Assembly (NCBI GenBank): GCA_020629835.1 | Contig: JAHDCO010000003.1 | Span: forward strand, 97,852-161,851 | Source of the DNA: Granulosicoccaceae bacterium | GTDB lineage: Bacteria; Pseudomonadota; Gammaproteobacteria; Granulosicoccales; Granulosicoccaceae | Direction: 5' to 3' | Length of the DNA stretch: 64,000 nucleotides | In this document: one piece after another, positions 12,047-21,039 of the stretch | Numbering within the stretch: the first letter of the stretch is position 1 | Layout of the letters: the number at the start of each line of letters is the position of its first letter | Position numbers and translations under genes: made by a program | Notes under the pieces: model-generated | Seen by the model: only the letters and a program-made list of their open reading frames with translations | What the model was told of the DNA's origin: nothing | The model's database searches: none

Positions 12047-12080
12047 TTACGCCTAGCCCTTCGAAAACTTGGAGATAAAT

Positions 12081-13748
12081 GTGGACAAACCTTGGCTAAA
12101 TTCTTACCCGCCCGGCATGCCGGCTGACATCGACACCAGTCAGTACGACTCGGTAGTTGATATTTTCACAGAAGCCACGCGTCGATTCGCCGATTCCCCG
12201 GCTGTCCACAACATGGGCAAAACGATCAACTACAGCGAGCTCGATCAGTTAACGCAATATTTCGCGTCTTATCTACAACATAAAACCGACCTGGAACCTG
12301 GCGATCGTATCGCCATCATGATGCCCAACTTGCTGCAATATCCGGTTGCCGTCTTTGGCGCTATGCGAGCCGGGTTAGTGGTAGTGAATACCAACCCCTT
12401 GTACACCGATCGCGAACTACAGCATCAACTAAAAGATTCTGGCGCTAAAGCCATCGTCGTGGTTGAGATGTTTGCCAGCACGGTGGCCGATGTGATTGAG
12501 CACACCGATGTAAAAACCGTTATCACCACTCGTGTGGCGGATATGCTGGATTTTCCGAAGTCCATGATCGTGAACTTTGTCATCAAGCACGTTAAAAAAA
12601 TGGTGCCGCCGTTCAAACTGCCACAAGCTGTGTCTTTCAAAGACGCCTTAAGTCAGGGGGCATCGTTACCTCCAGCAAAAGCGGAATTGAACAAAGACGA
12701 CATCGCGTTCTTACAGTACACCGGCGGAACAACGGGCGTTTCCAAAGGTGCCATCCTAAGTCACGGCAACATGGTGTCAAACATTGAGCAGGCGTATCAG
12801 TGGATTACTAACGATGGAAAAATACAAGAGGGTAACGAAGTCATCATTACGGCCTTACCGCTCTATCACATCTTTTCGTTAACCGCTAACTGCTTAACGT
12901 ACATGCGTCTCGGTGCTCTGAATGTACTCATCACCAACCCGCGTGATATGCCGGGCTTCGTTAAAGAACTGAACAAACATAAATTCACAGCATTCACTGG
13001 CGTTAATACCTTGTTCAACGGCTTGATGAACACCCCGGGTTTTAAAGACATTGATTTTTCACACCTGCGCATGGTGCTCGGCGGAGGCATGGCCGTACAA
13101 AAAGCGGTAGCCGAACGCTGGAAAGAAATCACTGGCTTACCGCTCATTGAAGCCTATGGCCTGACCGAAACCAGTCCGGCAGCCTGCATCAACCCCACCA
13201 CTTTGCAAGACTATAACGGCTCCATTGGTTTACCGATTTCCGCTACCGAAGCCTCGGTACGCGATGAAAATAACAACCCACTGGGCGTAGGCGAAGCCGG
13301 TGAACTGTGTATACGCGGCCCGCAGGTTATGGTCGGATATTGGAACCGGCCTGAAGAGACGGCGAAGACCATTGATAGCGATGGCTGGCTTCACACCGGT
13401 GACATCGCCGAGATGGATGCGGATGGTTACTTCCGCATTGTTGACCGATTAAAAGACATGATTTTGGTTTCCGGCTTCAACGTTTACCCGAATGAGATTG
13501 AAGGCGTATTAGCCACGCACTCTGGCATCCTGGAAGGCGGTGCGATTGGTATACCCGATGATCATTCAGGTGAAGCGGTGAAAGTTGTTATCGTAAAGAG
13601 CGACCCGAATTTAACCGAAGAAGATGTACTGGCTCACTGCAAAGAACATCTAACAGGTTATAAGCGCCCGAAGGTTGTGCAGTTTGTGGATGAACTTCCA
13701 AAGACTAACGTGGGCAAGATTCTGCGCCGCGAACTTCGCGAGCTATAA
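12081..13748 (+). CDS. fadD: Long-chain fatty acid-CoA ligase
   Basis: FadD activates long-chain fatty acids as acyl-CoA through an acyl-AMP intermediate at the inner membrane. The 555-residue product has the AMP-binding loop YTGGTTGVSKG (213-223), the YGLTETSP motif, the HTGDIAEMD hinge region and the FACS signature around DRLKDMILVSGFNVYPNE, and ends with the catalytic-lysine region PKTNVGKILRREL. The GTG at 12081 is chosen because GGAG lies 7 bases before it and the product then begins VDKPWLNSYP, matching E. coli FadD; a TTG four codons earlier overlaps the ribosome site. Confidence 0.96.
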   Translation: MDKPWLNSYPPGMPADIDTSQYDSVVDIFTEATRRFADSPAVHNMGKTINYSELDQLTQYFASYLQHKTDLEPGDRIAIMMPNLLQYPVAVFGAMRAGLVVVNTNPLYTDRELQHQLKDSGAKAIVVVEMFASTVADVIEHTDVKTVITTRVADMLDFPKSMIVNFVIKHVKKMVPPFKLPQAVSFKDALSQGASLPPAKAELNKDDIAFLQYTGGTTGVSKGAILSHGNMVSNIEQAYQWITNDGKIQEGNEVIITALPLYHIFSLTANCLTYMRLGALNVLITNPRDMPGFVKELNKHKFTAFTGVNTLFNGLMNTPGFKDIDFSHLRMVLGGGMAVQKAVAERWKEITGLPLIEAYGLTETSPAACINPTTLQDYNGSIGLPISATEASVRDENNNPLGVGEAGELCIRGPQVMVGYWNRPEETAKTIDSDGWLHTGDIAEMDADGYFRIVDRLKDMILVSGFNVYPNEIEGVLATHSGILEGGAIGIPDDHSGEAVKVVIVKSDPNLTEEDVLAHCKEHLTGYKRPKVVQFVDELPKTNVGKILRRELREL

Positions 13749-13762
13749 CCCGATAACGCGTC

Positions 13763-13794
13763 GCGCCTGAGCCAGATCGTGTTGGCTCAGGCGC
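13763..13794. terminator. Perfect 12-bp hairpin between convergent fadD and nitroreductase genes
   Basis: GCGCCTGAGCCA and its exact reverse complement are separated by 8 bases, flanked by a further CGCG pair after a 2-base mismatch. It lies 15 bases after the fadD stop. There is no T-run on either side, so it may act as a bidirectional stem blocking read-through or as an RNA 3'-end stabiliser. Confidence 0.65.
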
Positions 13795-13841
13795 AACGCG
13801 CAAAGAAGGCATTTCAAGTCAGGCAAAGCCAGCTGCCAGCG

Positions 13842-14579
13842 CTACTTTGTGGCAAATCCCTGATCGGCCAAAAACCCTTTCATGTGAGGTCGCGATTCCT
13901 TCCCAACTAAGGCGCGCATCTCTTCACTCCAACTGCTGTCCTTATTACCTCCCGTGCGAGTCTGGTAATAGGTACGCACCTGCTCATCGTACTGAGCGAC
14001 AAGCTCCCGCTGCTGTGCTTCGCTGTACACATTCTTCATCAGCACCGCATCAACCGGCAATCGCGGCTTCACCTCAGGGTCCTGATCGGGATACCCTAAA
14101 CACAAACCAAACACGGGATACACCTGCTCGGGCAACTGCAACAAAGCCGACACGTCTGCTGGGTTGTTGCGTAAACCACCGATATAACAGATACCCATGC
14201 CAAGGGATTCAGCTGCAACCACCGTGTTTTGCGCAGCCAGCGCAACATCCACACTGGCAATAAGAAAGTGTTCCATCATGCCAGCTGAGAAATCGCCGCC
14301 CTGCGATTCACACGCATTTTTCGGCCGGCGTAAATCAGCACAATAGACAACAAAGGCACCCGCATCAGCCACATACGGTTGGCCGCCAGCAAGCGCTGCG
14401 AGCGATTCGCGTTTATCCGTATCGGTTACATGAATGACGGTTACTGCCTGAACATTGCTGGAAGTCGCCGCTGCTTGACCACACTGAACCAGGGTGCGCA
14501 AGACCTCATCAGAAATCGGCTCGCTGGTAAATTTGCGAATCGAGCGGTGTCTTAACAGAAGTTCTATTGTTTCATTCAT
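13842..14579 (-). CDS. NADPH-dependent nitroreductase / flavin reductase, NfsA type
   Basis: FMN-binding nitroreductases of the NfsA/FRP type reduce nitroaromatics, quinones or chromate with NADPH. The 245-residue protein starts with RHRSIRKFTSEPI (the FMN phosphate-binding segment), has QAAATSSNVQAV and GMGICYIGGLRNNP, and the later CLGYPDQDPEVKPRLP, all typical of NfsA-like enzymes. Its ATG overlaps the Nudix stop by 4 bases (ATGA). It is the last gene of a four-gene minus-strand group. The physiological substrate is not known. Confidence 0.9.
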   Translation of the reverse strand: MNETIELLLRHRSIRKFTSEPISDEVLRTLVQCGQAAATSSNVQAVTVIHVTDTDKRESLAALAGGQPYVADAGAFVVYCADLRRPKNACESQGGDFSAGMMEHFLIASVDVALAAQNTVVAAESLGMGICYIGGLRNNPADVSALLQLPEQVYPVFGLCLGYPDQDPEVKPRLPVDAVLMKNVYSEAQQRELVAQYDEQVRTYYQTRTGGNKDSSWSEEMRALVGKESRPHMKGFLADQGFATK

Positions 14580-15163
14580 GTGTGTCTCACAATCTTCAGA
14601 GGTTCACCCGGGCGGCTGTAAATGTCAGCCAACTGCACTTGATGAACGCGTTCGGTATGTCTTTCACAGTATCGAGTAAGCGCTTCGGTCACCACCGGAA
14701 ACGCCAGTTCATCCCATGGGATGTCCTTCTCATCAAACAATCTAACGTCCAGGGTTTCTTCGTTGGCTTTCGCATAGCCTTCACTTAGCCTGCCGTAGAA
14801 CATCACATACACTTGGCTGATACGAGGTAAGTTGTACACACCAAACAGCTTTAAATCCTCGCACGTGGCGGTGGCCTCTTCGTACGCTTCACGCGCAGCA
14901 CCGTCACGAGTAGATTCTCCGTTTTCCATAAACCCCGCTGGCAACGTCCAGTACCCGTAACGCGGCTCGATACCTCGTTTACACAACAGGATATTGCCTC
15001 GCCACTCCAGTAAACAGCCCACCACATTTTTAGGATTTTCGTAATGAATAGAACCGCAAGCATGACACATCAATCGTGGCCGATTATCACCATCAGGAAT
15101 GCCTTGAGTGTTTGGCTTACCACAGTGACAACAGTAACCATGCGGAGCAATCGGGTTAACCAT
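14576..15163 (-). CDS. Nudix hydrolase with N-terminal zinc ribbon
   Basis: Hydrolase of nucleoside diphosphates linked to another group, possibly ADP-ribose or NADH. The 195 residues start with a zinc ribbon (CCHCGK then CHACGSIHYENPK, residues 11-45) and contain a Nudix box with the GX5EX7REXXEE pattern (GFMENGESTRDGAAREAY then EEAT); the final glycine of the consensus is threonine here. The product is shorter than NudC (about 257) and lacks its SQPWPFP-type motif, so NADH pyrophosphatase activity is doubtful. It overlaps the nitroreductase gene by 4 bases. Confidence 0.9.
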   Translation of the reverse strand: MVNPIAPHGYCCHCGKPNTQGIPDGDNRPRLMCHACGSIHYENPKNVVGCLLEWRGNILLCKRGIEPRYGYWTLPAGFMENGESTRDGAAREAYEEATATCEDLKLFGVYNLPRISQVYVMFYGRLSEGYAKANEETLDVRLFDEKDIPWDELAFPVVTEALTRYCERHTERVHQVQLADIYSRPGEPLKIVRHT

Positions 15164-15187
15164 ACCTGTACAACCTATACCAGTGTA

Positions 15188-15628
15188 TTAAGGGTTTAAC
15201 TGCTTGACCACCGAGTCAGGCAATGGAATGGATGTGTTCTTTACTGTGTCAATCCAAACTACTTTAGCGTACGCTTTGGTGTAGATTTCATCGTTCACAC
15301 TGAGTGTATAAGTACTCATAAACGAACTGCGACCGGGCGAGTGCCCTGCCATTCGCACGGTGACTGTGGATGGCCACGTCACTGGGCGCAAGTATTCAGC
15401 AAAGTTATTGACGATTACAAACCCATCGTTGGTGTTACCCAACACGCCACAGCCACTCTCGTGATACCACGTTAAGCGTACCTGTTCAAAAAAGCGGAAA
15501 TAGTTGGCGTTATTCACATGCCCCATGGCATCCATGTCACCCCACTTCACAACGATGTCCATCGTGTGTAAGGGCACACCTTCTGGAACAATGGCGTTGT
15601 TGGTGGAAGCGTTGTTATCAGAGCTCAT
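15188..15628 (-). CDS. Acyl-CoA thioesterase, 4-hydroxybenzoyl-CoA thioesterase-like hotdog fold
   Basis: A 146-residue single hotdog-domain protein. WGDMDAMGHVNNANYFRFFE (residues 30-49) is the signature of the 4HBT/YbgC class, with the catalytic aspartate in the DxxGHVNN motif. It likely hydrolyses acyl-CoA esters; the chain specificity cannot be read from sequence. It lies 24 bases before the Nudix gene and 34 bases after the MFS-acyltransferase gene, so it may share their transcript. Confidence 0.88.
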   Translation of the reverse strand: MSSDNNASTNNAIVPEGVPLHTMDIVVKWGDMDAMGHVNNANYFRFFEQVRLTWYHESGCGVLGNTNDGFVIVNNFAEYLRPVTWPSTVTVRMAGHSPGRSSFMSTYTLSVNDEIYTKAYAKVVWIDTVKNTSIPLPDSVVKQLNP

Positions 15629-15662
15629 GCCGACCTACCTATCCTGCGAATAATTCTCACCA

Positions 15663-17648
15663 CTAGCGCTTATCCCCACGCAGGCTGTGAACCGTTCGGT
15701 GTAAATCATTTATGTCTACGTTATTCGGCGCTATTGGTTCGCCCACCACCAGTTCAATCTTGGCAAAAAAACGTCGCGGTAACTTAAAAAATGCACGTCC
15801 GCCCGAACGACTGAACAAACTGCCCCATAAGCCACGCAGCGCCATGGGTACAACCGGTACGGGTCTATCGCTTATCAGTGTGGTTACACCGGGTCGAAAC
15901 TCATTCATATCGCCATCGCGGGTAATTTGCCCTTCAGGAAAAATACAAACCAACTCGCCGTTATCAAGGGCTTGCCGCATACGTTCGAACGCCTGTTCGT
16001 ACATGGCTGAATCTTCTTTTCGCCCTGCGATGGGAATAGCACGCGCGGTTCTAAAAATGAAATTAAGTAACGGTATTTTGAAAATCTTGTGATACATAAC
16101 AAATCGAACCGGCCGTTGCACACTGCCGCCGATAATTAACGCATCCACAAAACTCACATGGTTTGCCACCAGAACGGCTGCCCCGGATTCAGGAATGTTT
16201 GCCAGATCTTTAGTGCGCACGCGATACAGGGTGTGTATCAGAATCCAAATCAAAAACCGCATTAAAAATTCAGGCACCTGCCTGAATATATAAAGAGCGA
16301 CGCAAGTATTCAGTATGACCAGGGTCAGAAACAATCCAGCAATGCTGACACCCATAGCCGTTAATGCGATGGCAAGGGCCGCAGACAGCACCATAAAGAC
16401 GGCGTTCATAATGTTGTTGCATGCGATGGCGCGGGCCAGGCGATCCGGGCGGCTGCGTGCCTGAATAACCGCATACAAAGGTACGATGTAAAAACCACCG
16501 AACACACCGATTCCCAGCACAGCAGCAACGATAGATTGCCCATTAGAGGTGGACAAAAACTCTAACAAACCGATTCCAACACCCAACGGCTCAGCCGGAG
16601 TTGCCAGATACAACCAGGCACCAAAGAACGTCAGACCAAACGAACCAAAAGGCACTAACCCTATTTCCACACGCCCATGAGATAACCGTTCGCATAAAGC
16701 CGAACCCACCCCAATCCCAACCGAAAACAAGGCCAATAACAACGTAAACAGATTGCCTCCTGCCTGCCCGGAACCCCCTCCCAACACATCGGAAGCAAAT
16801 ACCGGGAACTGAGCCAGGTAGGAAGCGCCCATAAACCAGAACCAGGAGATACCCAGAATGGATTGAAAGATGACCCGGTTTTTGTAGGTGTACTTCACCA
16901 GCGACAGGTTGTTTTTCAACCAATTCATGGACACCTGAAGATCAGGATCGTTAGCAGGCGATTCTGGAATGGAGCGACTGGACAGATAACCCGTAACGGC
17001 CACAACAATCAAAATGATGGAGACTGGCCAGGTATTGCCATCCGCTGCGCGCACGATGCTTTGCGTACCAACGATGGTACCCAACAAGATGGCCAAAAAA
17101 GTACCCAGTTCAACCAGGCCATTTCCACCGACCAACTCCTGCTTGGACAGATGCTGAGGCAGGATTCCGTATTTGATGGGCCCAAAAAATGCCGATTGCA
17201 CACCCATTAAAAACAGCACGGCAAACTGCAGCGGTAAATTACCGATGGCAAAGCCGACAATGCCTGTGATCATGATGACAATTTCAGCCAGTTTGATCCG
17301 GCGAATCAGGAACGACTTTTCGTATTTATCGGCCACATTACCGGCGATGGCTGAAAACAGGAAAAACGGCAAGATAAATAAACCCGCGGCCAGGTTTATC
17401 AGCATGGTGGCTTGCCCTGCAGAAGAGGCTCCGGAGGCGATCCCGGAAAATGCGATGAGGGCAACTAATGCGTTTTTGTATACGTTGTCATTAAACGCAC
17501 CCAAGACCTGGGTGACAAAATACGGGGCAAAGCGGCGCTGCCGCAGCAGTTGGAATTGAGAGGGGTGCCCGTCGGCGCTGGATGAACCCGCTGAAGCAGA
17601 TGAACTGTCAGTAGGTGATTCGGACGTGTGCCTGGATTCTGAGCTCAT
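15663..17648 (-). CDS. MFS transporter fused to a PlsC-type acyltransferase (LplT-Aas-like)
   Basis: A 661-residue fusion. After a Ser-rich start, residues 35-450 form an MFS transporter (VLGAFNDNVYKNALVAL is typical of LplT lysophospholipid flippases). Residues 480-661 form a 1-acylglycerol-phosphate-type acyltransferase with block I NHVSFVD (His497, Asp502) and block III FPEGQITRDG (570-579). In E. coli, LplT and Aas do this as separate proteins: lysophospholipid is flipped inward and re-acylated. The AMP-binding ligase domain of Aas is missing here, so acyl-CoA or another ACP-acylating enzyme must supply acyl groups. No good ribosome site is seen; a GGGGG/CCCCC inverted repeat sits directly before the ATG. 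Confidence 0.9.
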   Translation of the reverse strand: MSSESRHTSESPTDSSSASAGSSSADGHPSQFQLLRQRRFAPYFVTQVLGAFNDNVYKNALVALIAFSGIASGASSAGQATMLINLAAGLFILPFFLFSAIAGNVADKYEKSFLIRRIKLAEIVIMITGIVGFAIGNLPLQFAVLFLMGVQSAFFGPIKYGILPQHLSKQELVGGNGLVELGTFLAILLGTIVGTQSIVRAADGNTWPVSIILIVVAVTGYLSSRSIPESPANDPDLQVSMNWLKNNLSLVKYTYKNRVIFQSILGISWFWFMGASYLAQFPVFASDVLGGGSGQAGGNLFTLLLALFSVGIGVGSALCERLSHGRVEIGLVPFGSFGLTFFGAWLYLATPAEPLGVGIGLLEFLSTSNGQSIVAAVLGIGVFGGFYIVPLYAVIQARSRPDRLARAIACNNIMNAVFMVLSAALAIALTAMGVSIAGLFLTLVILNTCVALYIFRQVPEFLMRFLIWILIHTLYRVRTKDLANIPESGAAVLVANHVSFVDALIIGGSVQRPVRFVMYHKIFKIPLLNFIFRTARAIPIAGRKEDSAMYEQAFERMRQALDNGELVCIFPEGQITRDGDMNEFRPGVTTLISDRPVPVVPMALRGLWGSLFSRSGGRAFFKLPRRFFAKIELVVGEPIAPNNVDINDLHRTVHSLRGDKR

Positions 17649-17649
17649 T

Positions 17650-17672
17650 GGGGGAGTTTGCCATATACCCCC
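17650..17672 (-). promoter_or_regulatory. G5/C5 inverted repeat before the MFS-acyltransferase start
   Basis: On the minus strand GGGGG is followed after 13 bases by CCCCC, which ends one base before the ATG of the MFS-acyltransferase gene. No Shine-Dalgarno sequence is visible at the usual distance, so this stem could affect initiation. This is inference from position only. Confidence 0.3.
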
Positions 17673-17690
17673 TCAGCCGACAGGCTACTG

Positions 17691-17716
17691 CCGGGCCTAT
17701 CCTGGGATAGACCCGG
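17691..17716 (-). terminator. Stable hairpin after the cold-shock gene
   Basis: A 12-bp stem (CCGGGTCTATCC / GGATAGGCCCGG on the minus strand, one G-U pair) closes on a 2-base centre, about 25 bases after the cold-shock gene stop. There is no T-run. It is more stable as minus-strand RNA than as plus-strand RNA, which fits a 3' end for the cold-shock transcript. Confidence 0.5.
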
Positions 17717-17741
17717 TCGATGCAACAATTGCTGCGCTCGA

Positions 17742-17960
17742 TTACGACTCAGCCGTCGGTGTTACTTCTGACGCTTGCCACCCCTTTTCGCCCTGACTGG
17801 CCACGAATTCCACCACTTGCCCTTCAGCTAACGAACGATAGCCTTCGCCGACAATGGCACGGTAATGTACAAAAACGTCTTCGCCGGAAGGGCCAACGAT
17901 AAATCCGTACCCTTTAGCGTTGTCAAACCATTTAACGGTTCCAGATTGTTTATCCGACAT
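17742..17960 (-). CDS. Cold-shock domain protein (CspA/CspD-like)
   Basis: A 72-residue single cold-shock domain that binds single-stranded RNA or DNA. The RNP1 motif KGYGFI (residues 16-21) and RNP2-like DVFVHY (28-33) are intact, and [10 protein letters not shown] is the usual start. The protein acts as an RNA chaperone; whether it is cold-induced is not visible from sequence. It has a gap of about 260 bases before it to pepN that contains a spaced inverted repeat. Confidence 0.95.
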   Translation of the reverse strand: MSDKQSGTVKWFDNAKGYGFIVGPSGEDVFVHYRAIVGEGYRSLAEGQVVEFVASQGEKGWQASEVTPTAES

Positions 17961-18127
17961 ACTTCCTTACTCTCGGTGATTACAACATATAACGCGATAT
18001 CCCTGCCTACAGCCACAGGCATTACTTAGTGGTAGAAAGCTAGCACGCACCTTTCCAGGACGTTCAGATATTCAAGTGCTGTTTATAGTTGTTTACATTG
18101 AGAGACAATTGTTAGCGGTTGAACTAG

Positions 18128-18219
18128 CCAATGGTCAGTCTGCTACAAGAAGCGCTCCGTCGCCTGCACCACTACCGCTAACCTAAAATGCATGTCACCG
18201 TTCAGCAACTGACCATTGG
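18128..18219. repeat. 12-bp inverted repeat with a 68-base spacer
   Basis: CCAATGGTCAGT (18128-18139) and its exact reverse complement ACTGACCATTGG (18208-18219) flank 68 bases in the 261-base gap between pepN and the cold-shock gene. The right arm ends two bases before the pepN stop. It may form a long stem, be a pair of protein-binding sites, or mark an old insertion. Confidence 0.6.
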
Positions 18220-18221
18220 TC

Positions 18222-20864
18222 TTACGCCTGCGTCAAAGATTTGGAAACTAACTCCAACACATCGGTAGACACGGTCTCGCTGCGTTCAATGCGCCTGAGC
18301 GCCTCTTGCATCTCGCCCGCATTCGCGGCTGGCATTTTTTGCCAGCGGGTAAGCGGTGTCACAAGGCGCGCAGCCACCTGAGGGTTTTTGGCATCGACTT
18401 GCATCACCGCATCGCTTATCCATCGATAACCTGACCCATCCACAGCATGGAACAACGCTGGGTTGGCATTAGCAAAAGCGCTATACACCGAGCGCAGACG
18501 ATTGGGGTTGGTTGCATCGAACGACGGGTGCTCGATCAGGGCTTGTATGTCACCCAGTGCGTTGTCGTAATCGGCACAGGCCTGCACTGCAAACCATTTA
18601 TCGATTACCAGCTTATGCTCAGAAAACGAATCATGAAAATCCTTTAAGCAACCATCCCGCACAGCACCAGGTATTTTTGCCAGCACGCTAAGCGCGCCCA
18701 TGCGGTCCGTCATAGACTGGCTATTGCGGTAACGCTGCTCGGCAGTGGATAGCCAATGGTCTTCACTTAATACCGATAACGCTGACAGCGCGGCGTTCGC
18801 TAACGCACGACTGGCCATGGCCGAATCGGACAGTGCATCGTCAAAGTGCTGATCCACTGGTCGCGCTGCTATGAGTGCGTTGAGCTGCGCAGCGCAGCGC
18901 TGTGCGACCGCAATGCGCAATTCTTTACGTGCTGCCAATATCGAGTGAACTTCGATTGTGTCACGCGATAACGCAATCGCGTCAAAGGTTGGTGGCGTAA
19001 TGATTTCTGCTTTCAGTGCATCGTCAATCTGTTCGTCCACTATGACTTGCTCAATCGCATCCAGGTAAACCCCCAAGGACGAACGCGTGCCGGCTTCCAA
19101 TTCTTCAATTACACGCGTCGCCAGGCGCTGCCCTGCTTCCCAACGATTGAAGGTATCGGTGTCTCTGGCCAACAGGAGGCTCAACGTATCAGCGCTGTAG
19201 TCAAAGTGTACTTTTACTGGCGCCGAAAACTGCCGAAGCAATGACACCACAGGCGCGTCGTCTAAGTCAGTAAATGTCCAGCTTTGCTCACGGTCTGTTA
19301 ATGACAACAGCGCACCGCCTCCGGGCGTTGGTGCAAGCGACTCATCTGAAACCACAGTTTGCGGGGTACCTGCTGCATCAAACAAAGCGACATCGACTGG
19401 AATGTGTAGCGGCAGCTTATTTTTTTGGCCCGGCGTATCTGGCGTGCGTTGAGACAACGTCAATTGATACTGGCGATTGTCTGCATCGTATGTTCCGTGC
19501 GCGGTAACTTCGGGAGTACCCGCCTGGGAATACCAGCGGCGGAACTGCGACAGGTCATGCTCTGTTACCGCTTGCATCGCATCAAGAAAATCGTCACACG
19601 TTACCGCCTGACCATCATGCCTCTCAAAATATAGGCTCACGCCTGCTCGGTAAACCTCAGCACCCAATAACGTATGCAACATACGAATAACTTCAGCACC
19701 CTTTTCATACACCGTCAGTGTGTAGAAATTATTAATTTCTACATAACTATCCGGCCGTATGGGGTGAGACATCGCACTGGCGTCTTCAGCAAACTGGTGA
19801 TTTCGCAATAGCTGAACATCTTGAATCCGCTTCACCGTGGCAGAATGATGGTCAGCCGTGAAACACTGATCGCGAAACACCGTTAGGCCTTCTTTTAAAC
19901 TCAGCTGAAACCAATCTCTGCACGTCACACGATTACCAGACCAGTTATGAAAGTACTCGTGCGCGATCACCGCCTCAACACCAATAAAGTCACTATCTGT
20001 TGCGGTTTCATAACTGGCCAGAACAAACTTGGAGTTGAAAACATTCAACCCCTTATTTTCCATTGCGCCCATATTGAAATCATCTACCGCAACAATCATG
20101 AAGCGATCTAGATCGTATTCCAGTCCATAAGCCTCTTCGTCCCAAGCCATTGAACGTTTTAGAGCACCCATGGCGTAATCACACAAATGCTTGTTGTGCG
20201 CTTCTACGTAAATTTGTAACAACACCTCACGACCACTGCCCGTGGTAAAGCTATCTTCAATAACTTCCAACGTGCCCGCTACCAATGCAAACAAATAACA
20301 TGGCTTGGGATGTGGGTCATGCCATACCCATTGGTGTCGCTCACCGCTCAACCTCTGATTAGAAACCGGATTGCCGTTGGATAACATGACCGGCAATTCG
20401 TTAAAGTCCCCTTCCAAAGTGACAGTGAACACGGACAACACATCGGGCCTGTCCAGGTAATAAGTAATCTTACGAAAACCTTCCGCTTCACACTGAGTAC
20501 AAAAGTTTCCGCTGGATCGATACAAGCCTTCCAGGGCCGTATTGGTATCGGGCGCAATTTCTGTCACGACAGACAGCGTAAATGCGGATGGCAAATGAAA
20601 TAGCGTAAGCGTTGTATCCGTTACGTCATAGTCTGACGATGCTAACGGCACCCCATCGACACTTACTGAAATCAATTTGAGCTCCACACCGTTTAATTCC
20701 AATGGCGTATCACTGGACACGCCTTCGGACCGCACAACCGACAGTTGGCTTGTCACCCGCGTGTGCATGGGGTGCAGATCAAACAACAGATTGGTTGTTG
20801 GGATTTGGTAGTGCGGCGCGGTATAGCTGTCGCGCTGAATGACAACGGTTTCAGACGTTCTCAT
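18222..20864 (-). CDS. pepN: Aminopeptidase N
   Basis: A cytosolic M1-family zinc metallopeptidase that removes N-terminal amino acids from peptides. The 880-residue protein is the length of E. coli PepN (870). It shows the exopeptidase motif GAMEN (266-270) and the zinc site HEYFHNW (His302, Glu303, His306) with the third ligand Glu325 in LKEGLT, that is HEXXH-X18-E. The bacterial PepN-type C-terminal helical domain is present. It is monocistronic and divergent from the metalloprotease gene that follows. Confidence 0.97.
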   Translation of the reverse strand: MRTSETVVIQRDSYTAPHYQIPTTNLLFDLHPMHTRVTSQLSVVRSEGVSSDTPLELNGVELKLISVSVDGVPLASSDYDVTDTTLTLFHLPSAFTLSVVTEIAPDTNTALEGLYRSSGNFCTQCEAEGFRKITYYLDRPDVLSVFTVTLEGDFNELPVMLSNGNPVSNQRLSGERHQWVWHDPHPKPCYLFALVAGTLEVIEDSFTTGSGREVLLQIYVEAHNKHLCDYAMGALKRSMAWDEEAYGLEYDLDRFMIVAVDDFNMGAMENKGLNVFNSKFVLASYETATDSDFIGVEAVIAHEYFHNWSGNRVTCRDWFQLSLKEGLTVFRDQCFTADHHSATVKRIQDVQLLRNHQFAEDASAMSHPIRPDSYVEINNFYTLTVYEKGAEVIRMLHTLLGAEVYRAGVSLYFERHDGQAVTCDDFLDAMQAVTEHDLSQFRRWYSQAGTPEVTAHGTYDADNRQYQLTLSQRTPDTPGQKNKLPLHIPVDVALFDAAGTPQTVVSDESLAPTPGGGALLSLTDREQSWTFTDLDDAPVVSLLRQFSAPVKVHFDYSADTLSLLLARDTDTFNRWEAGQRLATRVIEELEAGTRSSLGVYLDAIEQVIVDEQIDDALKAEIITPPTFDAIALSRDTIEVHSILAARKELRIAVAQRCAAQLNALIAARPVDQHFDDALSDSAMASRALANAALSALSVLSEDHWLSTAEQRYRNSQSMTDRMGALSVLAKIPGAVRDGCLKDFHDSFSEHKLVIDKWFAVQACADYDNALGDIQALIEHPSFDATNPNRLRSVYSAFANANPALFHAVDGSGYRWISDAVMQVDAKNPQVAARLVTPLTRWQKMPAANAGEMQEALRRIERSETVSTDVLELVSKSLTQA

Positions 20865-21039
20865 GCTGATGGGTACCTGGGTGGCTGGGGTTAAATGGAG
20901 TTGGGGACTGCTTCACGCTTTGCGCGGCACAGCGGCAGAAAACGGCGACTGCAAACGCAGCCTGAGAACAGACCATTACAGCGCCTGCAGCCGTGACCCG
21001 ACAACAGCTAAAGCATACACCGGTGTAGGGGCCTAGCGT

